Source of the DNA: Anolis sagrei
Lineage: Eukaryota > Chordata > Lepidosauria > Squamata > Anolidae
Length of the DNA stretch: 64,000 nt
Reading direction: 5' to 3'
Assembly (NCBI RefSeq): GCF_037176765.1
Contig: NC_090034.1
Coordinates: 96,634,500-96,698,499 of the forward strand
The notes beneath the pieces were generated by a model. That model ran no database searches. It saw only the letters and a list, made by a program, of their open reading frames with translations, and was not told where the DNA came from. This document shows, piece by piece, positions 33,801-42,236 of this stretch. The position numbers were made by a program, and so were the translations under genes. Position 1 is the stretch's first letter; each line of letters starts with the position of its first letter.

Positions 33801-35644
33801 TCAGTCAGAACCGTTTAGGGCTTTATAAGCTAAAGGCACCACTTGTGAGATACGTTCAGTCAGAACTGTTTAGGGTTTTATAGGCTAAAGGCAGCACTTT
33901 GAAGTGTGCTTGGTAGCAGATTGGCAGCCAGTGGAGCTGACGTAACAGGGGGGTTATATGTTTCCTGTACATCACTCCGGGGAGCAATCTGGCTGCCACC
34001 CGTTGGACCATTTGTAGCTTCTGAACAGTCTTCAGAGGCAGCCCCATGTAGGGCGCATTGCAGTAGTCTATTTGGGATGTAACAGAGCATGTACCATGGC
34101 CAAGTCTGACCTAGCATCCGGAGTGATGTTACCTATTTCCATAAATACATTGTTCTAAAAACTCTTCAAGTGGAGGCATTTCTACCATAAATAAAAATAT
34201 ATCCCTTTGTGCATGCCACATCTCCAGCAGAGGTTACTTTGCTTCCTAGACCTAGGGTCTCTGATGGATCTCAATTGGAAAAGAGTTCTAAAGTGGAGAG
34301 TTGTTAAGAATCTGTTAATAAGATGAAAAGAAAATGTGTATGAAGTCATATGGAGATGTTATACCATACCGGTTAAATTACACCAAATGGATGGGAAGAG
34401 AGAAGGGGGTATATAACCCAGGGCCCTTTGGCTAGGGACTGCAGTAGCTTAAATCAGGCATGGGCAAACTTTGGCACTCCAGATGTTTTGGACTCCAGCT
34501 CCCAGAAATCTTAGCCAGCTTACCGGTTTTGGGGAATTGTAGAAGTCCAAAACACCTGTAGGGTTGAAGTTTGCCCGTGCCTGGCTTAAATGCTTAAAGT
34601 GTTGGGAGAATCTGTAAATAAACTACTAGCATTACCACTGCTTGCCCTCCTATGTTGTCCCTTTCACAGGATACACATAAAATTCAGGTCACTTGTTGCC
34701 CTTCTCTTATGTGATCTGAGAAAGGTCTGTTTTGGATCTATCCTCCAAACCAGGGGTGTAAGATTTGTGACCCTCCAGATGTTTGGATATCCAACTCCCA
34801 AGTTAGGGCTCTCTAGGTGCTGGACTTAGGCCCCTTCTACACTGCCATTTGTTTATTTGTTTGTTTGTTTATCTATTTACGACATTTATATGCTGCCATT
34901 CTCACCCCGAAGGGGACTCAGAGCAGCTTACAAGATATATATGCATACAATATACAATATATTATTAGCATAGTACAATATCAGTATTAAATATTGCTAT
35001 ATTGTACTATATCATTATATTGTAATATTTTAGTAATATTACATGTAATATAAATAATACATAAAATGTTCCCCGTATTTGTAGTCTAACCCTAAACTCT
35101 GGTGTCTTGGCAGCCCACAGGAGTGTTCAGCCGGTTGGGGGACATGCAGGAGGCGGAGGAAGACAAAGCGAGTGAGGATGATGAGGATGATGATGACAGC
35201 TCTGTCTTGCAATATGCCGGAGTGCTGAAGAGATTCTCCAAGCTGCCCAAGACCAAAGACAGTTCCAAAGCTGGGGTGACGGTTAAAGCAAAAGCCACCA
35301 GCTCCGAGCCCAAGGTAGCAGTCACTCCTGCCCCCTCTACTGCCATCCAACGGCTAGGGAGCAAGGGTCTAGTGGGCCCTATGGCTCCCATCAAAGAAAA
35401 GAAGCCTGAGCTGCCTGCACCAAGCTATCCCGCCAAAAGACTGGGCAAGCGCTCTCTGCCCACTGAAGCCCAGGACAGCAGCATCACCAGCTCCAGGAGC
35501 AAGCCTGACCCCAGGTTCCGGATCACAATCAAGAGAACTTTGGGGAGCCCAAAGGTAAGCAGCACCACGGAGGCCCCCAGCGCCCAGATGGACAACACAG
35601 GGACAGTCAGCGTCTTTAAAAGGCTGGGCAGGAAGACCGTATGA
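21763..35644 (+). CDS. C19orf47: C19orf47 orthologue: uncharacterised nuclear SAM-like-domain protein, 397 aa
   Basis: Coding region joins 21763-21781, 24173-24260, 24755-24869, 26028-26109, 27574-27708, 30398-30550, 32005-32075 and 35114-35644: 1194 nt, 397 residues plus stop. Human C19orf47 is about 420. The protein starts MVSVTMATSEWIQFFKEAG as in human. Residues about 8-74 form the SAM-like domain of this family. A basic VKRRRV stretch (162-167) is a likely nuclear localisation signal, followed by the conserved EMEGKY and MPKGTTPRTKKILEQQ. An acidic run (SEDDEDDDD) precedes a Ser/Pro/Lys-rich tail. Five RLG-containing motifs are spread over residues 204-393. The start codon has A at -3 and G at +4. 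Function is not established. The domain suggests protein-protein contacts in the nucleus, which is inference. Confidence 0.93.
21792..21842. repeat. (CT)n(GT)n compound microsatellite
   Basis: About 18 CT units pass into about 7 GT units, starting 10 bp after the donor of the C19orf47 start exon. Confidence 0.92.
21845..22780. other. C19orf47 intron, no feature recognised
   Basis: AT-rich intron sequence. No exon or recognised repeat. Confidence 0.35.
22780..22942 (+). repeat. L2-type LINE 3' end
   Basis: Ends GAATCCCCTTGGGGAGATGG, CGGGGTATAAAAATAAAATTG, the L2 3' terminus in sense. Confidence 0.7.
22945..23054 (+). repeat. Penelope-like terminal fragment
   Basis: AGGTTCTTGTGGGTTTTTTC through GAGCCATGTTCTAGAGGCAT to GCATCCTCAGAGGTTGTGAG. 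The same box occurs at 23336, 30632, 38860, 49978 and 63156. Penelope-like is my best reading of the family. Confidence 0.5.
23336..23533. mobile_element. Fold-back Penelope-like insertion with perfect 63-bp inverted arms
   Basis: Positions 23336-23398 and 23438-23500 are exact reverse complements over 63 bp, with a 39-bp centre. ATTGTATTGGTT at 23324-23335 is repeated at 23534-23545, marking a 12-bp target duplication. The right part continues with GTGATTCCAGCCATGAAAGC, the family end also seen near 38840 in complement. Confidence 0.8.
23650..23830. repeat. Intronic segment duplicated at 26316-26990
   Basis: GATCCTGCAGCACATTTTG and AACATAGTTTGTGGCAGC, with the flanking sequence, recur in the same order at 26360 and 26908, where an L2 has been inserted. 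It may be an unrecognised repeat family or a local duplication. Confidence 0.6.
24173..24260 (+). CDS. C19orf47: C19orf47 exon, start of SAM-like domain
   Basis: Acceptor atttttttccag ends at 24172. It encodes TSEWIQFFKEAGIPPGPAVN and YAVMFVDN, nearly identical to human. The donor GTGGGG at 24261 is weak but the frame joins cleanly to the next exon (split Arg codon). Confidence 0.93.
24755..24869 (+). CDS. C19orf47: C19orf47 exon, SAM-like domain core
   Basis: Acceptor tttcctccag ends at 24754 and donor GTAAGT begins at 24870. It encodes IQKNMLMDLNKEIMNELGIT and IVGDIIAILKHAKVVYRQ. Human has VVGDIIAILKHAKVVHRQ. Phase 0 at the end. Confidence 0.95.
24905..25807 (+). repeat. CR1 LINE 3' region, split by a solo LTR
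   Basis: CR1 sense sequence at 24905-25354 (GAGCTGGGCATGTTTAGCC) resumes at 25781 with GTCTCTTCCAACTCTATGAT and ends TTCTATGAAT. Confidence 0.85.
25355..25780. mobile_element. Solo LTR fossil (LTR retrotransposon or endogenous retrovirus), 426 bp
   Basis: The segment begins TGTTGG, ends TGACA and is bracketed by GTCTC at 25350-25354 and 25781-25785, cleanly interrupting a CR1 copy. It contains AATAAA near 25563, as LTRs do. No internal coding region is present, so it is a solo LTR left after recombination. The intact duplication suggests moderate age. Superfamily is undecided; a 5-bp duplication fits several. Confidence 0.75.
26028..26109 (+). CDS. C19orf47: C19orf47 exon
   Basis: Acceptor catgtccctag ends at 26027 and donor GTGAGT begins at 26110. 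It encodes EMCKAATESVTPNQTTLQSE and LRRNANS. Human begins DMCKAATESVPCSPSP, so the start is conserved and the rest diverges. Phase 1 at the end. Confidence 0.92.
26385..26868 (+). repeat. L2-type LINE 3' end inserted into a duplicated segment
   Basis: Sense L2: GGCCCCTCGGCTGTGGAAC to GGTGGGATATAAATACAAT with an AAATAAATAAATA tail. A short ATAG flanks both sides. The host sequence matches 23650-23830. Confidence 0.75.
27574..27708 (+). CDS. C19orf47: C19orf47 exon
   Basis: Acceptor tgtttctgcag ends at 27573 and donor GTGAGT begins at 27709. It encodes ATRMIANSLSRDSPPSTPVR, RPDSNASKISVTVSNKMATK and NAKA. Human has SRMIANSLNRDSPPGTPPRR and SKISVTVSNKMA. The S/T-P sites are possible proline-directed phosphosites (inference). 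Confidence 0.94.
28290..29290 (-). repeat. L2-type LINE, minus strand, about 1 kb
   Basis: Minus strand encodes MRANKLKLNPDKKEVLLVSR, SLGVILDSSLSLEPQVS and VTSCIDYCNVLYMGLPLKN, the L2 reverse-transcriptase C-terminal region. A CTTACTTACTTACTTA stretch lies at its 3' end. It fills the C19orf47 intron before 30398. Confidence 0.85.
29466..29716 (+). repeat. tRNA-derived SINE
   Basis: GGAGCCCCCACTGGCACAAT head, GGTTCAAATC B-box-like segment and CAAATTGCTCCTAACATG tail with A-run. Confidence 0.82.
30398..30550 (+). CDS. C19orf47: C19orf47 exon with basic nuclear-targeting stretch
   Basis: Acceptor cctcttgcag ends at 30397. It encodes ATLSNPEAENSTIPVKRRRV, TAEMEGKYIVHMPKGTTPRT and KKILEQQAAK. 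Human has VPAKRRRVTAEMEGKYVINM and PKGTTPRTRKILEQQQAAKG. The donor GTATCA at 30551 is weak, but only this join keeps the conserved KG-L junction. Confidence 0.94.
30632..31378 (+). repeat. Penelope-like repeat split by a LINE
   Basis: Left part 30632-30824 (GGCCATGTTCCAGAAGCATT, CTCAGAGGTTGAGGGGTCTG) continues at 31289 (TTGGCCACCTTGATTTGC, GGAGGTGTTAGCTGGCC). The order matches the copy at 38835-39160. Confidence 0.6.
30825..31288 (-). repeat. LINE 3' fragment, minus strand, 9-bp target duplication
   Basis: TGTGCAATT at 30816-30824 is repeated at 31289-31297. The insert matches 57720-58180 in complement (for example GGCACTTGGAGTGCCTCTGG-like sequence near 30950). Confidence 0.78.
32005..32075 (+). 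CDS. C19orf47: C19orf47 exon with first RLG motif
   Basis: Acceptor tcattgatag ends at 32004 and donor GTAAGA begins at 32076. It encodes LQRTSVFDRLGAETNADTTT and GSK. Human has LHRTSVFDRLGAETKADTTT. Phase 0 at the end. Confidence 0.95.
32490..32790 (-). repeat. L2-type LINE 3' end with a 46-bp tandem duplication
   Basis: TTTATTTATTTTACTATTTA followed by CTCCATGGAGGGACTCAG. AAAACAACATCCAACTCAAT starts at 32674 and again at 32720, giving a 46-bp tandem duplication. Confidence 0.6.
33318..34125 (-). repeat. L2-type LINE, minus strand
   Basis: Minus strand encodes ARLAETRDRAFSVMAPWLWN and MGLPLKTVQKLQMVQRVAAR. A local duplication of about 60 bp repeats GAGATACGTTCAGTCAGAAC at 33795 and 33848. 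Confidence 0.82.
34456..34587. repeat. Palindromic hAT-type MITE
   Basis: Outer arms CAGGCATGGGCAAACTTTGG and TTGCCCGTGCCTG, inner arms AGATGTTTTGGACT and AGTCCAAAACACC. Confidence 0.75.
34850..35065 (-). repeat. L2-type LINE 3' end
   Basis: TTTGTTTATTTGTTTGTTTG, then CCATTCTCACCCCGAAGGG and GACTCAGAGCAGCTTAC. It ends within 50 bp of the acceptor of the last C19orf47 exon. Confidence 0.65.
35114..35644 (+). CDS. C19orf47: C19orf47 terminal exon with acidic run and RLG motifs
   Basis: Acceptor gtcttggcag ends at 35113 and the stop TGA is 35642-35644. It encodes PTGVFSRLGDMQEAEEDKAS, an acidic SEDDEDDDD run, SSVLQYAGVLKRFSKLPK and VKAKATSS. Human has PTGVFSRLGATPE, SSVLQYAGVLKKLG and VKAKATSS. 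Motifs VFSRLG (35123), AIQRLG (35342), AKRLG (35432) and VFKRLG (35612) recur. The tail is Ser/Pro/Lys-rich and looks disordered. Confidence 0.95.
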   Translation, partial: PTGVFSRLGDMQEAEEDKASEDDEDDDDSSVLQYAGVLKRFSKLPKTKDSSKAGVTVKAKATSSEPKVAVTPAPSTAIQRLGSKGLVGPMAPIKEKKPELPAPSYPAKRLGKRSLPTEAQDSSITSSRSKPDPRFRITIKRTLGSPKVSSTTEAPSAQMDNTGTVSVFKRLGRKTV

Positions 35645-36502
35645 GCCCTGCCCTGTGCATCTGCCACAAGCATGTTGTGGAATCCTGATTGGAGGGGGTC
35701 TCCGGGCCATTTGAAATCCATGTGTGTGGTTAATTTTCACCCTTAGTTCACCAACTCACCCTTGATGTCAGTTTGGGCTCCTGTGGTTCTTTTGGGCTGA
35801 TCAGTCTTGGCGAGGACTCATTCTGTCCAACTGTTAGGGTGGACTCAGCCTTTCATGTGTGAACAGATCTGGGGAAAGGGAGCCATGTGTAATCCATAAC
35901 ACCAGAGCAGGGCAACAAACTGAGCACGGTCCGGAACAGAGATGAGAACAGATAGACTCTTGGAGAGAAAGCAAGACATCCTTGCATAAACTTGAGAGGG
36001 TCCTGAACATCCCTTTCTGTTGTTTTTCTCTCTGCAGGTCTTTGCACCTCCCTAGGAAGTAGTGTCTCCTTGAGGCAGACAAACACTGGGCTTGTGAGAT
36101 GCAGGAGAGGCCTTTTTCCTTGTCCTTCCTTCTTTCCATCATCTTTTCGTTCTTCCCTTCCTGAACTTTTCACCTGCTGGGTCCTGGTATATCTGTAATC
36201 TAGGAATGGCAACAAAATAGTTACTGGTAAATTCTCTTTGATGGTCCTTGGAACAGCGCACTTAGTAAACACTGTCCCAGTGCCAAATCTGATCACATGG
36301 TGGAAATAGCAGAATTCTGGTTGCTTCTCCTTAGGTTGCCATTTTTGTGCTGCGCATGCTCTGGCTTTGGTTGTTGCATGCTGGATATAGGACGCAGTTC
36401 AGTGGGGGCCATCGCAACTTCACTTTTTGAAATTCCTTTTTAGATTGGTGCCATCTTTCTGGCTCAGATTACAGAAGTGCCCTGTTCTGATTGGAAGGGT
36501 GA
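35645..36502 (+). other. C19orf47: C19orf47 3' UTR and downstream sequence
   Basis: Single-copy-looking sequence after the stop. No AATAAA is seen before the transposon at 36649, which contains one (36686-36691). Confidence 0.45.
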
Positions 36503-36647
36503 TATTTCCTCATTGTCTTCCCTCCCAGAGCACTTGCAGTTAATTCCCCGGGCAAACCAGAGACTCAGTCAGTTTGGAAATTGCTCCTGAAAATTTGAGA
36601 GCATGCCCCCCTTACAAGGTCCTGCCCACAAAAAAATGTGAGCTTAT
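36503..36647 (+). repeat. Direct repeat, left copy (145 bp)
   Basis: TATTTCCTCATTGTCTTCCC to GAGCTTAT, about 92% identical by eye to 36913-37056. The two copies sit immediately on either side of a DNA transposon. Confidence 0.85.
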
Positions 36648-36648
36648 T

Positions 36649-36912
36649 TAGGGTGAGGCAGCATAACTTCCTTTTTTCAAAACTTAATAAAACTCATTGT
36701 ATGAATCAGAATTTTTTATATATGTATATAAAAAGTAGGCCTCAATGGCAAAAGCACGCTGCTCACTGTTCCAACGCATGATGGCGACTGAACTGTGTCG
36801 GGACAAAACTTTATACTCCCGCCTCTTGAACGGGACCACTAGCGCTCCGCTACGTCTTCAACTGACTGAATGGTGTGCATTTTAAAATAGGAAGTTATGC
36901 TGCTGCACCCTG
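36649..36912. mobile_element. Non-autonomous DNA transposon with ~35-bp terminal inverted repeats
   Basis: The left end TAGGGTGAGGCAGCATAACT is the near-exact complement of the right end AGTTATGCTGCTGCACCCTG. The interior is about 190 bp with no open frame. The CAGGGTG ends suggest a Tc1/mariner-like group, but the family is not certain. Confidence 0.75.
36686..36691 (+). terminator. Candidate polyadenylation signal AATAAA
   Basis: About 1.04 kb after the C19orf47 stop, inside the left part of the DNA transposon. It is the first AATAAA downstream, so the transposon may supply the poly(A) signal. Confidence 0.35.
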
Positions 36913-37056
36913 TATTTCCTCATTGTCTTCCCTCCCAGAGCACTTCCAGTTAATTCCCTGGGCAAGCCAGAGATTCAGTCAGATTGGAAATTGCTTCTTG
37001 TTAATTTGAGAGCATGCCCCCCTTACAAGGTCCTGCCCACAAAAATGAGAGCTTAT
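36913..37056 (+). repeat. Direct repeat, right copy (144 bp)
   Basis: Begins on the very next base after the transposon end and matches 36503-36647. Confidence 0.85.
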
Positions 37057-37328
37057 ATATATACATGCAGTATTGAAGAGATATTTGGCTGTCAGGATTT
37101 GGAAATCGGAATGGCCAATGGCAGGGAGCAGAAGAGGAAAGCACATAATGGACCCTTCTAGATGTCTTCCAAGGCTCCTGCTCCATGGCTTGCCTTTTGT
37201 TAACTTTCAGCAGCCATATGTGGAGAGAAAGAGGTAGCAGCAAATGACCTATATTATATTGGGATTGGTGGGTGTTAGGTTATCTGTGCCTGCAGCCTTA
37301 CTTTGAAGTTGATGGTTATCATTTACAC

Positions 37329-37456
37329 CAGTGGTTTTCAACTTGTGGGTGCCCGGATGTTTTGGCCTTCAACTCCCAGAAATCCTAATAGCTGGCTGTG
37401 ATTTCTGGGAGTTGTAGGTCAAAACACCTGGGGACCCACAGGTTGAGAACCACTGA
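37329..37456. repeat. Palindromic hAT-type MITE
   Basis: CAGTGGTTTTCAACTTGTGG and CAGGTTGAGAACCACTG ends with complementary interior. Confidence 0.78.
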
Positions 37457-38078
37457 CTTACACAATTAAGGACCTAGGAAGCTTTTGGGATACCTGGGCG
37501 TTGTGTGTATCTTGTAGGAGCCATATTTATTCAAGCCGGGTGTGTCTTACCTTTGTGTGTTTTCCACCTTAAGGCTGGTAAAGTCTCCCTTCTGTTTATG
37601 CAGGATCCTCCAAAGGGCCGCTGTTTAAGGTATGCAGGGTTTCTCCTTTGCAGGTTGTCTTTCTGTCAACACAATTCAGTAGTACTAGATGGCAGCCTTG
37701 AGTTATGCAGCCATCCTTTTGTTGATATGGAGGTCTAGGAAGAAGCTGGACTATTGTTGTGAATTTGTTTTGTTGGCAAGCAGGATATTGACCAGGCCTG
37801 CAGGATATGTAAATTCTTTCCTTCTCCCTTTTTTCCTCCCTCCCTCTGTCTTCTCTCTCTTGTCCCACCCAGCAACGCATCAGGATATTGGGGTAGATAT
37901 CAGGCCTTAATTTCGCCACTCTTTCCCTCTTGGCCTTCCTCCCCAGCATCCACTGCCAGGGCAGCTTTCTTTGAATGGGCTTCCAATTTGCCACTTCCTT
38001 TTGAGGTCCTGGGGTATCTTGGCATTTATTTACTTCTATAAACTGTTAGAGAACATGTTCTTTACTCTCTAGAGCAAT

Positions 38079-38216
38079 GGTTCTCAATCTGTGGGTCCCC
38101 AGGTGTTTTGGCCTACAACTCACAGAAATCACAGCCAGTTTACCAGCTGTTAGGATTTCTGGGGTTTGAAGGCCAAAACATCTGGGGACCCACAGGTTGA
38201 GAACTGCTGCTGCTCT
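38079..38216. repeat. Palindromic hAT-type MITE with 7-8-bp target duplication
   Basis: CAATGGTTCTCAATCTGTGG to CAGGTTGAGAACTGCTG. CTCTAGAG before and CTCTAGAA after mark the duplication expected for hAT. Confidence 0.75.
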
Positions 38217-38628
38217 AGAAGATAGGTAGTAGTCATGTTGGACTAGTGATTTTTTAAAAAGAGGTTTGTTAAATAATTTTAACGGTGCTGGAAAACTCAC
38301 AAAATAAATATTAACCAGGGGAGGGTTGTTTTTTTAGCCTACTTTTTGAGTCAAGGAAATTTGGGTGTAGCCTTGCACTGTTTTTTGGTAGCCAGTTATA
38401 TTGAAAAGGGGGAGAGATTCTTCCCTCTTGTTGTCTGAATTTGTTCAGGACCTCTCCTGTAGATGGGAAGCCACGAACACACTCTTGCAATAAAAGTGTG
38501 TCTCCTCTTTCATAGCTCAAGCATCTCTTTGGGGGTTCCTCAGGAGGGGGACTGCGGGCCCTTAATGCCATGCCTCAGGGTCTGACAGTCCCACTTTAAA
38601 CATAGAAAAATGCAGATTTAATTTGGAT

Positions 38629-39407
38629 CTGATTTGTGCAGGGGGCCCACTTGGGTAGTATTCATGGGTGGAGGTGAGCCGCATTCAAACTAAACATGCC
38701 CACTGCCTGGACACACTGAAATGATGCTTTGGAATGCTTTCTAGTCTCAGATCCCTACAAGGCTTCAAGTCATCACACACCATCCATAAAATGCATTTTA
38801 AATCAATGAGCCTCACAAAGCAACATTTGATTTGTTGTCGAAGGCTTTCATGGCCGGAATCACTGGGTTGCTGTGAGTTTTCAGGCTGTATAGCCATGTT
38901 CCAGAAGCATTCTCTCCTGACATTTTGCCCACATATATGGCAAGCATCCTCAGAGGTTGTGAAGTCTTTTGGAAACTAGGCAAGTGAAGTTTATATATCT
39001 GGAATGTCCAGGGTAGGAGAAAGAACTCTTTTCTGCTTGAGACAAGTGTGTTGCAATTGGCCACCTTGATTAGCATTGAATAGCCTTGCAGCTTCAAAGC
39101 TTGGCTGCTTCCTGCTTGGGGGTATCCTTTGTTGGGAGGTGTTAGCTAGCCTTGTTTGTTTCATGTCTGGAATTCCTCTATTTTTTTGAGTGTTGTTCTT
39201 TATTTACTGTCCTGATTTTAGAGTTTTTTAAATACCGGTAGCCAGATTTTGTTCATTTTTATGATTTTCTCCTTTTTGTTGAAATTGTCCACATGCTTGT
39301 GGATCTCAGTAGCTTCTCTGTGTAGTCTGACATGGTAGTTGTTAGAGTTTCAACATTCACACTTGCCTCAGACAAAAGTTCTTTCTCCCACCCTGGGCAT
39401 TCCACAG

Positions 39408-39455
<48 letters not shown>

Positions 39456-40000
39456 CCTTTATTTATACCCCGCTACCATCTCCCCAAGGGACTCGGTGCG
39501 GCTTACATGAGGCCGAGCCCGCAACACAAAATACAAGCAATAACAACAATACATGCAATTAAAATAAATCACATAGACAATAACATAAGCGATTGACAAT
39601 AGTACAACACACTTTTAAAATCTATGGCTATAAACACCACTTGCCTAGTTTCCAACAAACCTGCCTGTCATAGATGTGGGCGAAACTTCAGAAGAGAATG
39701 CTTCTGGAACATGACCATACAGCCTGGAAAATTCACAACTCAGTGATTCCGGCCATGAAAGCCTTTGACAGCATATCAAATGTTTCTTCGTGAGGCTCAT
39801 TGATTAAAAATATGTTTTATGGAAGGCATGTAACTCTTTGAGGCCCAATGATGAGTTGGTAGCCTTGTAGGGATCTGAGAATAGAAGACATTCAAAAGCA
39901 TTTCAGTGTGTCCAGACAGTGGACATGTTTAGTTTGAATGTGGCTCCCTCCACCCATGAAAACTCACGTCAACCCAACATTTGATAATCAGATTGGAAGT
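38629..40000. repeat. Long imperfect palindrome carrying Penelope-like ends
   Basis: The left arm (about 38629-39010) is matched in complement by the right arm (about 39640-40000). Both the outer sequence (GGACACACTGAAATG, TCAATGAGCCTCAC) and the Penelope-like box are inverted. The centre holds the Penelope-like internal region and an L2 piece at 39412-39620. Arms differ at many positions, so it is not recent. Confidence 0.7.
39412..39620 (-). repeat. L2-type LINE 3' end nested in the palindrome
   Basis: (AAT)n tail at 39413-39454 followed by ATACCCCGCTACCATCTCCC and GGACTCGGTGCGGCTTAC, the complement of the L2 terminus. Confidence 0.8.
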
Positions 40001-40504
40001 ACCTGTTGGATAACTGAAAGGTTCCCCTTCATTTGCTGCTTTGAGCCCCTTTGAATACAAATATGGGGAACATTTATGTATTTTTTAATTTTTTAAAATT
40101 CATTGTTAATAATATAGTTATTTGTAAATTTGGCAGGACTGTAGTAATAAAGAGTTCCATATCTGTAATTTCCTTCTAAATAGGGCTAAGAATGACGTTC
40201 TTCCTTGCCACAGTGAACAGAAAAAAAAATATTTGATTCAGTCAAAGGCAGCTGCATCATTTACGAAATGGAAATGGTGCAACAATATGGATATTCACAC
40301 TGATTTTCAGTGAACTATTGGACTCATTTAGATGGTGAGAGGAGACCCAATTCCGTAACTGATTTGGAAAGTGGCAAAGCAATGCTGTATGTCAGAGAAA
40401 GATAAGGATCTTATCACAAGTATATATCTCTGTTAACAAAGTAGTTGTGTTCCTAGGTGTTATTTCTCTAACAGAAAATTTGGTACCAGGTGGAGAAAGG
40501 AAAG

Positions 40505-40655
40505 AGAAGGGGGAAACCCTTCCACACAGCCATATAATCCAGAATATCAAGGCAAATAATCCACAATATCTGCTTTGAACTGGGTTATCTGAGTCCACAC
40601 TGCCATATAATCCAGTTCAATGTGGATTCTATACAGCTATGTGGAAGGGGCCAAA
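40505..40655. repeat. Palindromic MITE (hAT-type, CCTTCCACACAG family)
   Basis: CCTTCCACACAGCCATATAA and TATGTGGAAGGGGCC ends; related to 46876-47030. Confidence 0.65.
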
Positions 40656-40660
40656 GTAAC

Positions 40661-40765
40661 ACAGGGTGTCCCAAAAGTCACCGTACATAGGGAAAATGGG
40701 AAACCATAGCTAAATGTAACTTTGTTTACCAAATATTTATTAATTTTATTTACAAAACTCTGCCA

Positions 40766-40813
<48 letters not shown>

Positions 40814-40868
40814 AACTATGCGTTTGTTACTTTTTCCTATGTGTTGAGACTTTTGTGACACACTACTT
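40661..40868. mobile_element. Short mariner-like MITE containing a (TA)n run
   Basis: The left end CAGGGTGTCCCAAAAGTC is matched in complement by GACTTTTGTGACACAC at the right end. A (TA)n microsatellite occupies 40767-40807. TA dinucleotides lie next to both ends, as expected for Tc1/mariner. Confidence 0.6.
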
Positions 40869-40973
40869 TCAATACAAATAAAAACACAAAGCTTTATAAT
40901 AAAACTGTTACATTAAGTTTGTCATTATTTGCTTTTAATTAATGTATTTCAATATTAATCTCAAGGCATTAAG

Positions 40974-41038
40974 GGTATGGTATGGTATGGTATGGTATGG
41001 TATGGTATGGTATGGTATGGTATGGTATGGTATGGTAT
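40974..41038. repeat. (GTATG)n pentanucleotide microsatellite
   Basis: About 13 perfect copies of the 5-bp unit. Confidence 0.95.
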
Positions 41039-41137
41039 AGATGGGGGGAGGGTATTGTATTAACTCTCAAGCAACTAGAAATTACATTTACCAGCTGCTT
41101 CCAATCTTCATGAGTGCCAGTTAACTATTTATTTATT

Positions 41138-41990
41138 ATGTCAGGAGCAAATTGAGAATACAATTATAATGTATAAAAATCACAAACATATAACATAGCA
41201 GTATAACAACAATTAAAACAATAAGTACATTCATTAAAACAATAAAAAACAGTATTGATAGCTGTAACATCATTCCAGTTAATTCCATATCCAATTCCAT
41301 GTCCAAAGTGCTATCTATGTTGTTCAAAAGCCTGGTCCCAGAACCACGACTTCAATTTCTTCCTAAATGACAGGAGGGACGGAGCCGATCTTACCTCAGC
41401 GAGTTCCACAGGCGGGGGGCCAAAGCCGAGAAGGCCCTGTCTCTCGTCCCCGCCAGATGTATTTGTGACACTGGCGGGAGCAAGAGCAGGGCCTCCCCGG
41501 ATGATCTTAAATTGCGAGGCGGAACATAGAGGGAGATGTGTTTGGAAGTGTAAGCTGGGCCAGAACCATATAGGGCTTTATAGGTCAAATCCAGCACTTT
41601 GGATTGAGCTCGGAAGTGGACTGGCAGCCAGTAGAGCTGACACAACAATGGGGGGGGGGGGGGGGAGGGGTGTGTGTGTTATGCTCCCTGTATGTTGCTC
41701 CAGTTAGCAATATGGCTGCCATCCGTTGGGCTAGTTGTAATTTCCAAACAGTCTTCAAAGGCAGCCCCACATAGAGTGTGTTGCAGTAATCTATTCAGGA
41801 TGTAACAAGAGCGTGGACCACGGTAGCCAGATCAGACTTCCAAAGGTACAGGCGCAGCTGGCGCACAAGCTTTAACTGTGCAAAAGTTCCCCTGGCTACT
41901 GCTCAGCGGTGAATCCAGGATCACTCCCAAGCTGCGAATCTGCATCTTCAGGGGGAGTGTAACCCCATCCAACATAGGCTGTAACTTTCT
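41138..41990 (-). repeat. L2-type LINE, minus strand
   Basis: Minus strand encodes LCQLYWLPVHFRAQSKVLDL and AGTRDRAFSALAPRLWN. It carries a poly-G run of about 17 plus (GT)n near 41650. Confidence 0.82.
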
Positions 41991-41999
41991 GGCCATGTT

Positions 42000-42202
42000 C
42001 ACGACCTATGAGGATGCCTGCCATAGATGTAGGCGAAATATTAGGAGGGAATGCTTCTGGAACATGGCCATACAGCTCAAAAAACATACAGCAACTCTGC
42101 TTCATTCGGAAAAACGCTGCACTCGCAGATCTCAGGTAGTGTTGTATTTCAATGTTGACTTTTGTGGGGAGGTGGCTGCCAAGGTAGTGGAAATGGTCAA
42201 CA
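42000..42202 (-). repeat. Mosaic of Penelope-like and RTE-like fragments
   Basis: 42005-42100 matches the Penelope-like box in complement (GCTTCTGGAACATGGCCATA). 42101-42202 matches 1-300 and 61200-61310 (TTCAATGTTGACTTTTGTGG). Confidence 0.55.
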
Positions 42203-42236
42203 CAATAAAGGTAAACATTCAATGCCTATATAAAAC

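Noticed and set aside
35102-35113. Upstream start for the last C19orf47 exon's frame
   Set aside because: The open frame extends left across the splice acceptor, but the conserved protein joins at PTGVFSRLG (35114).
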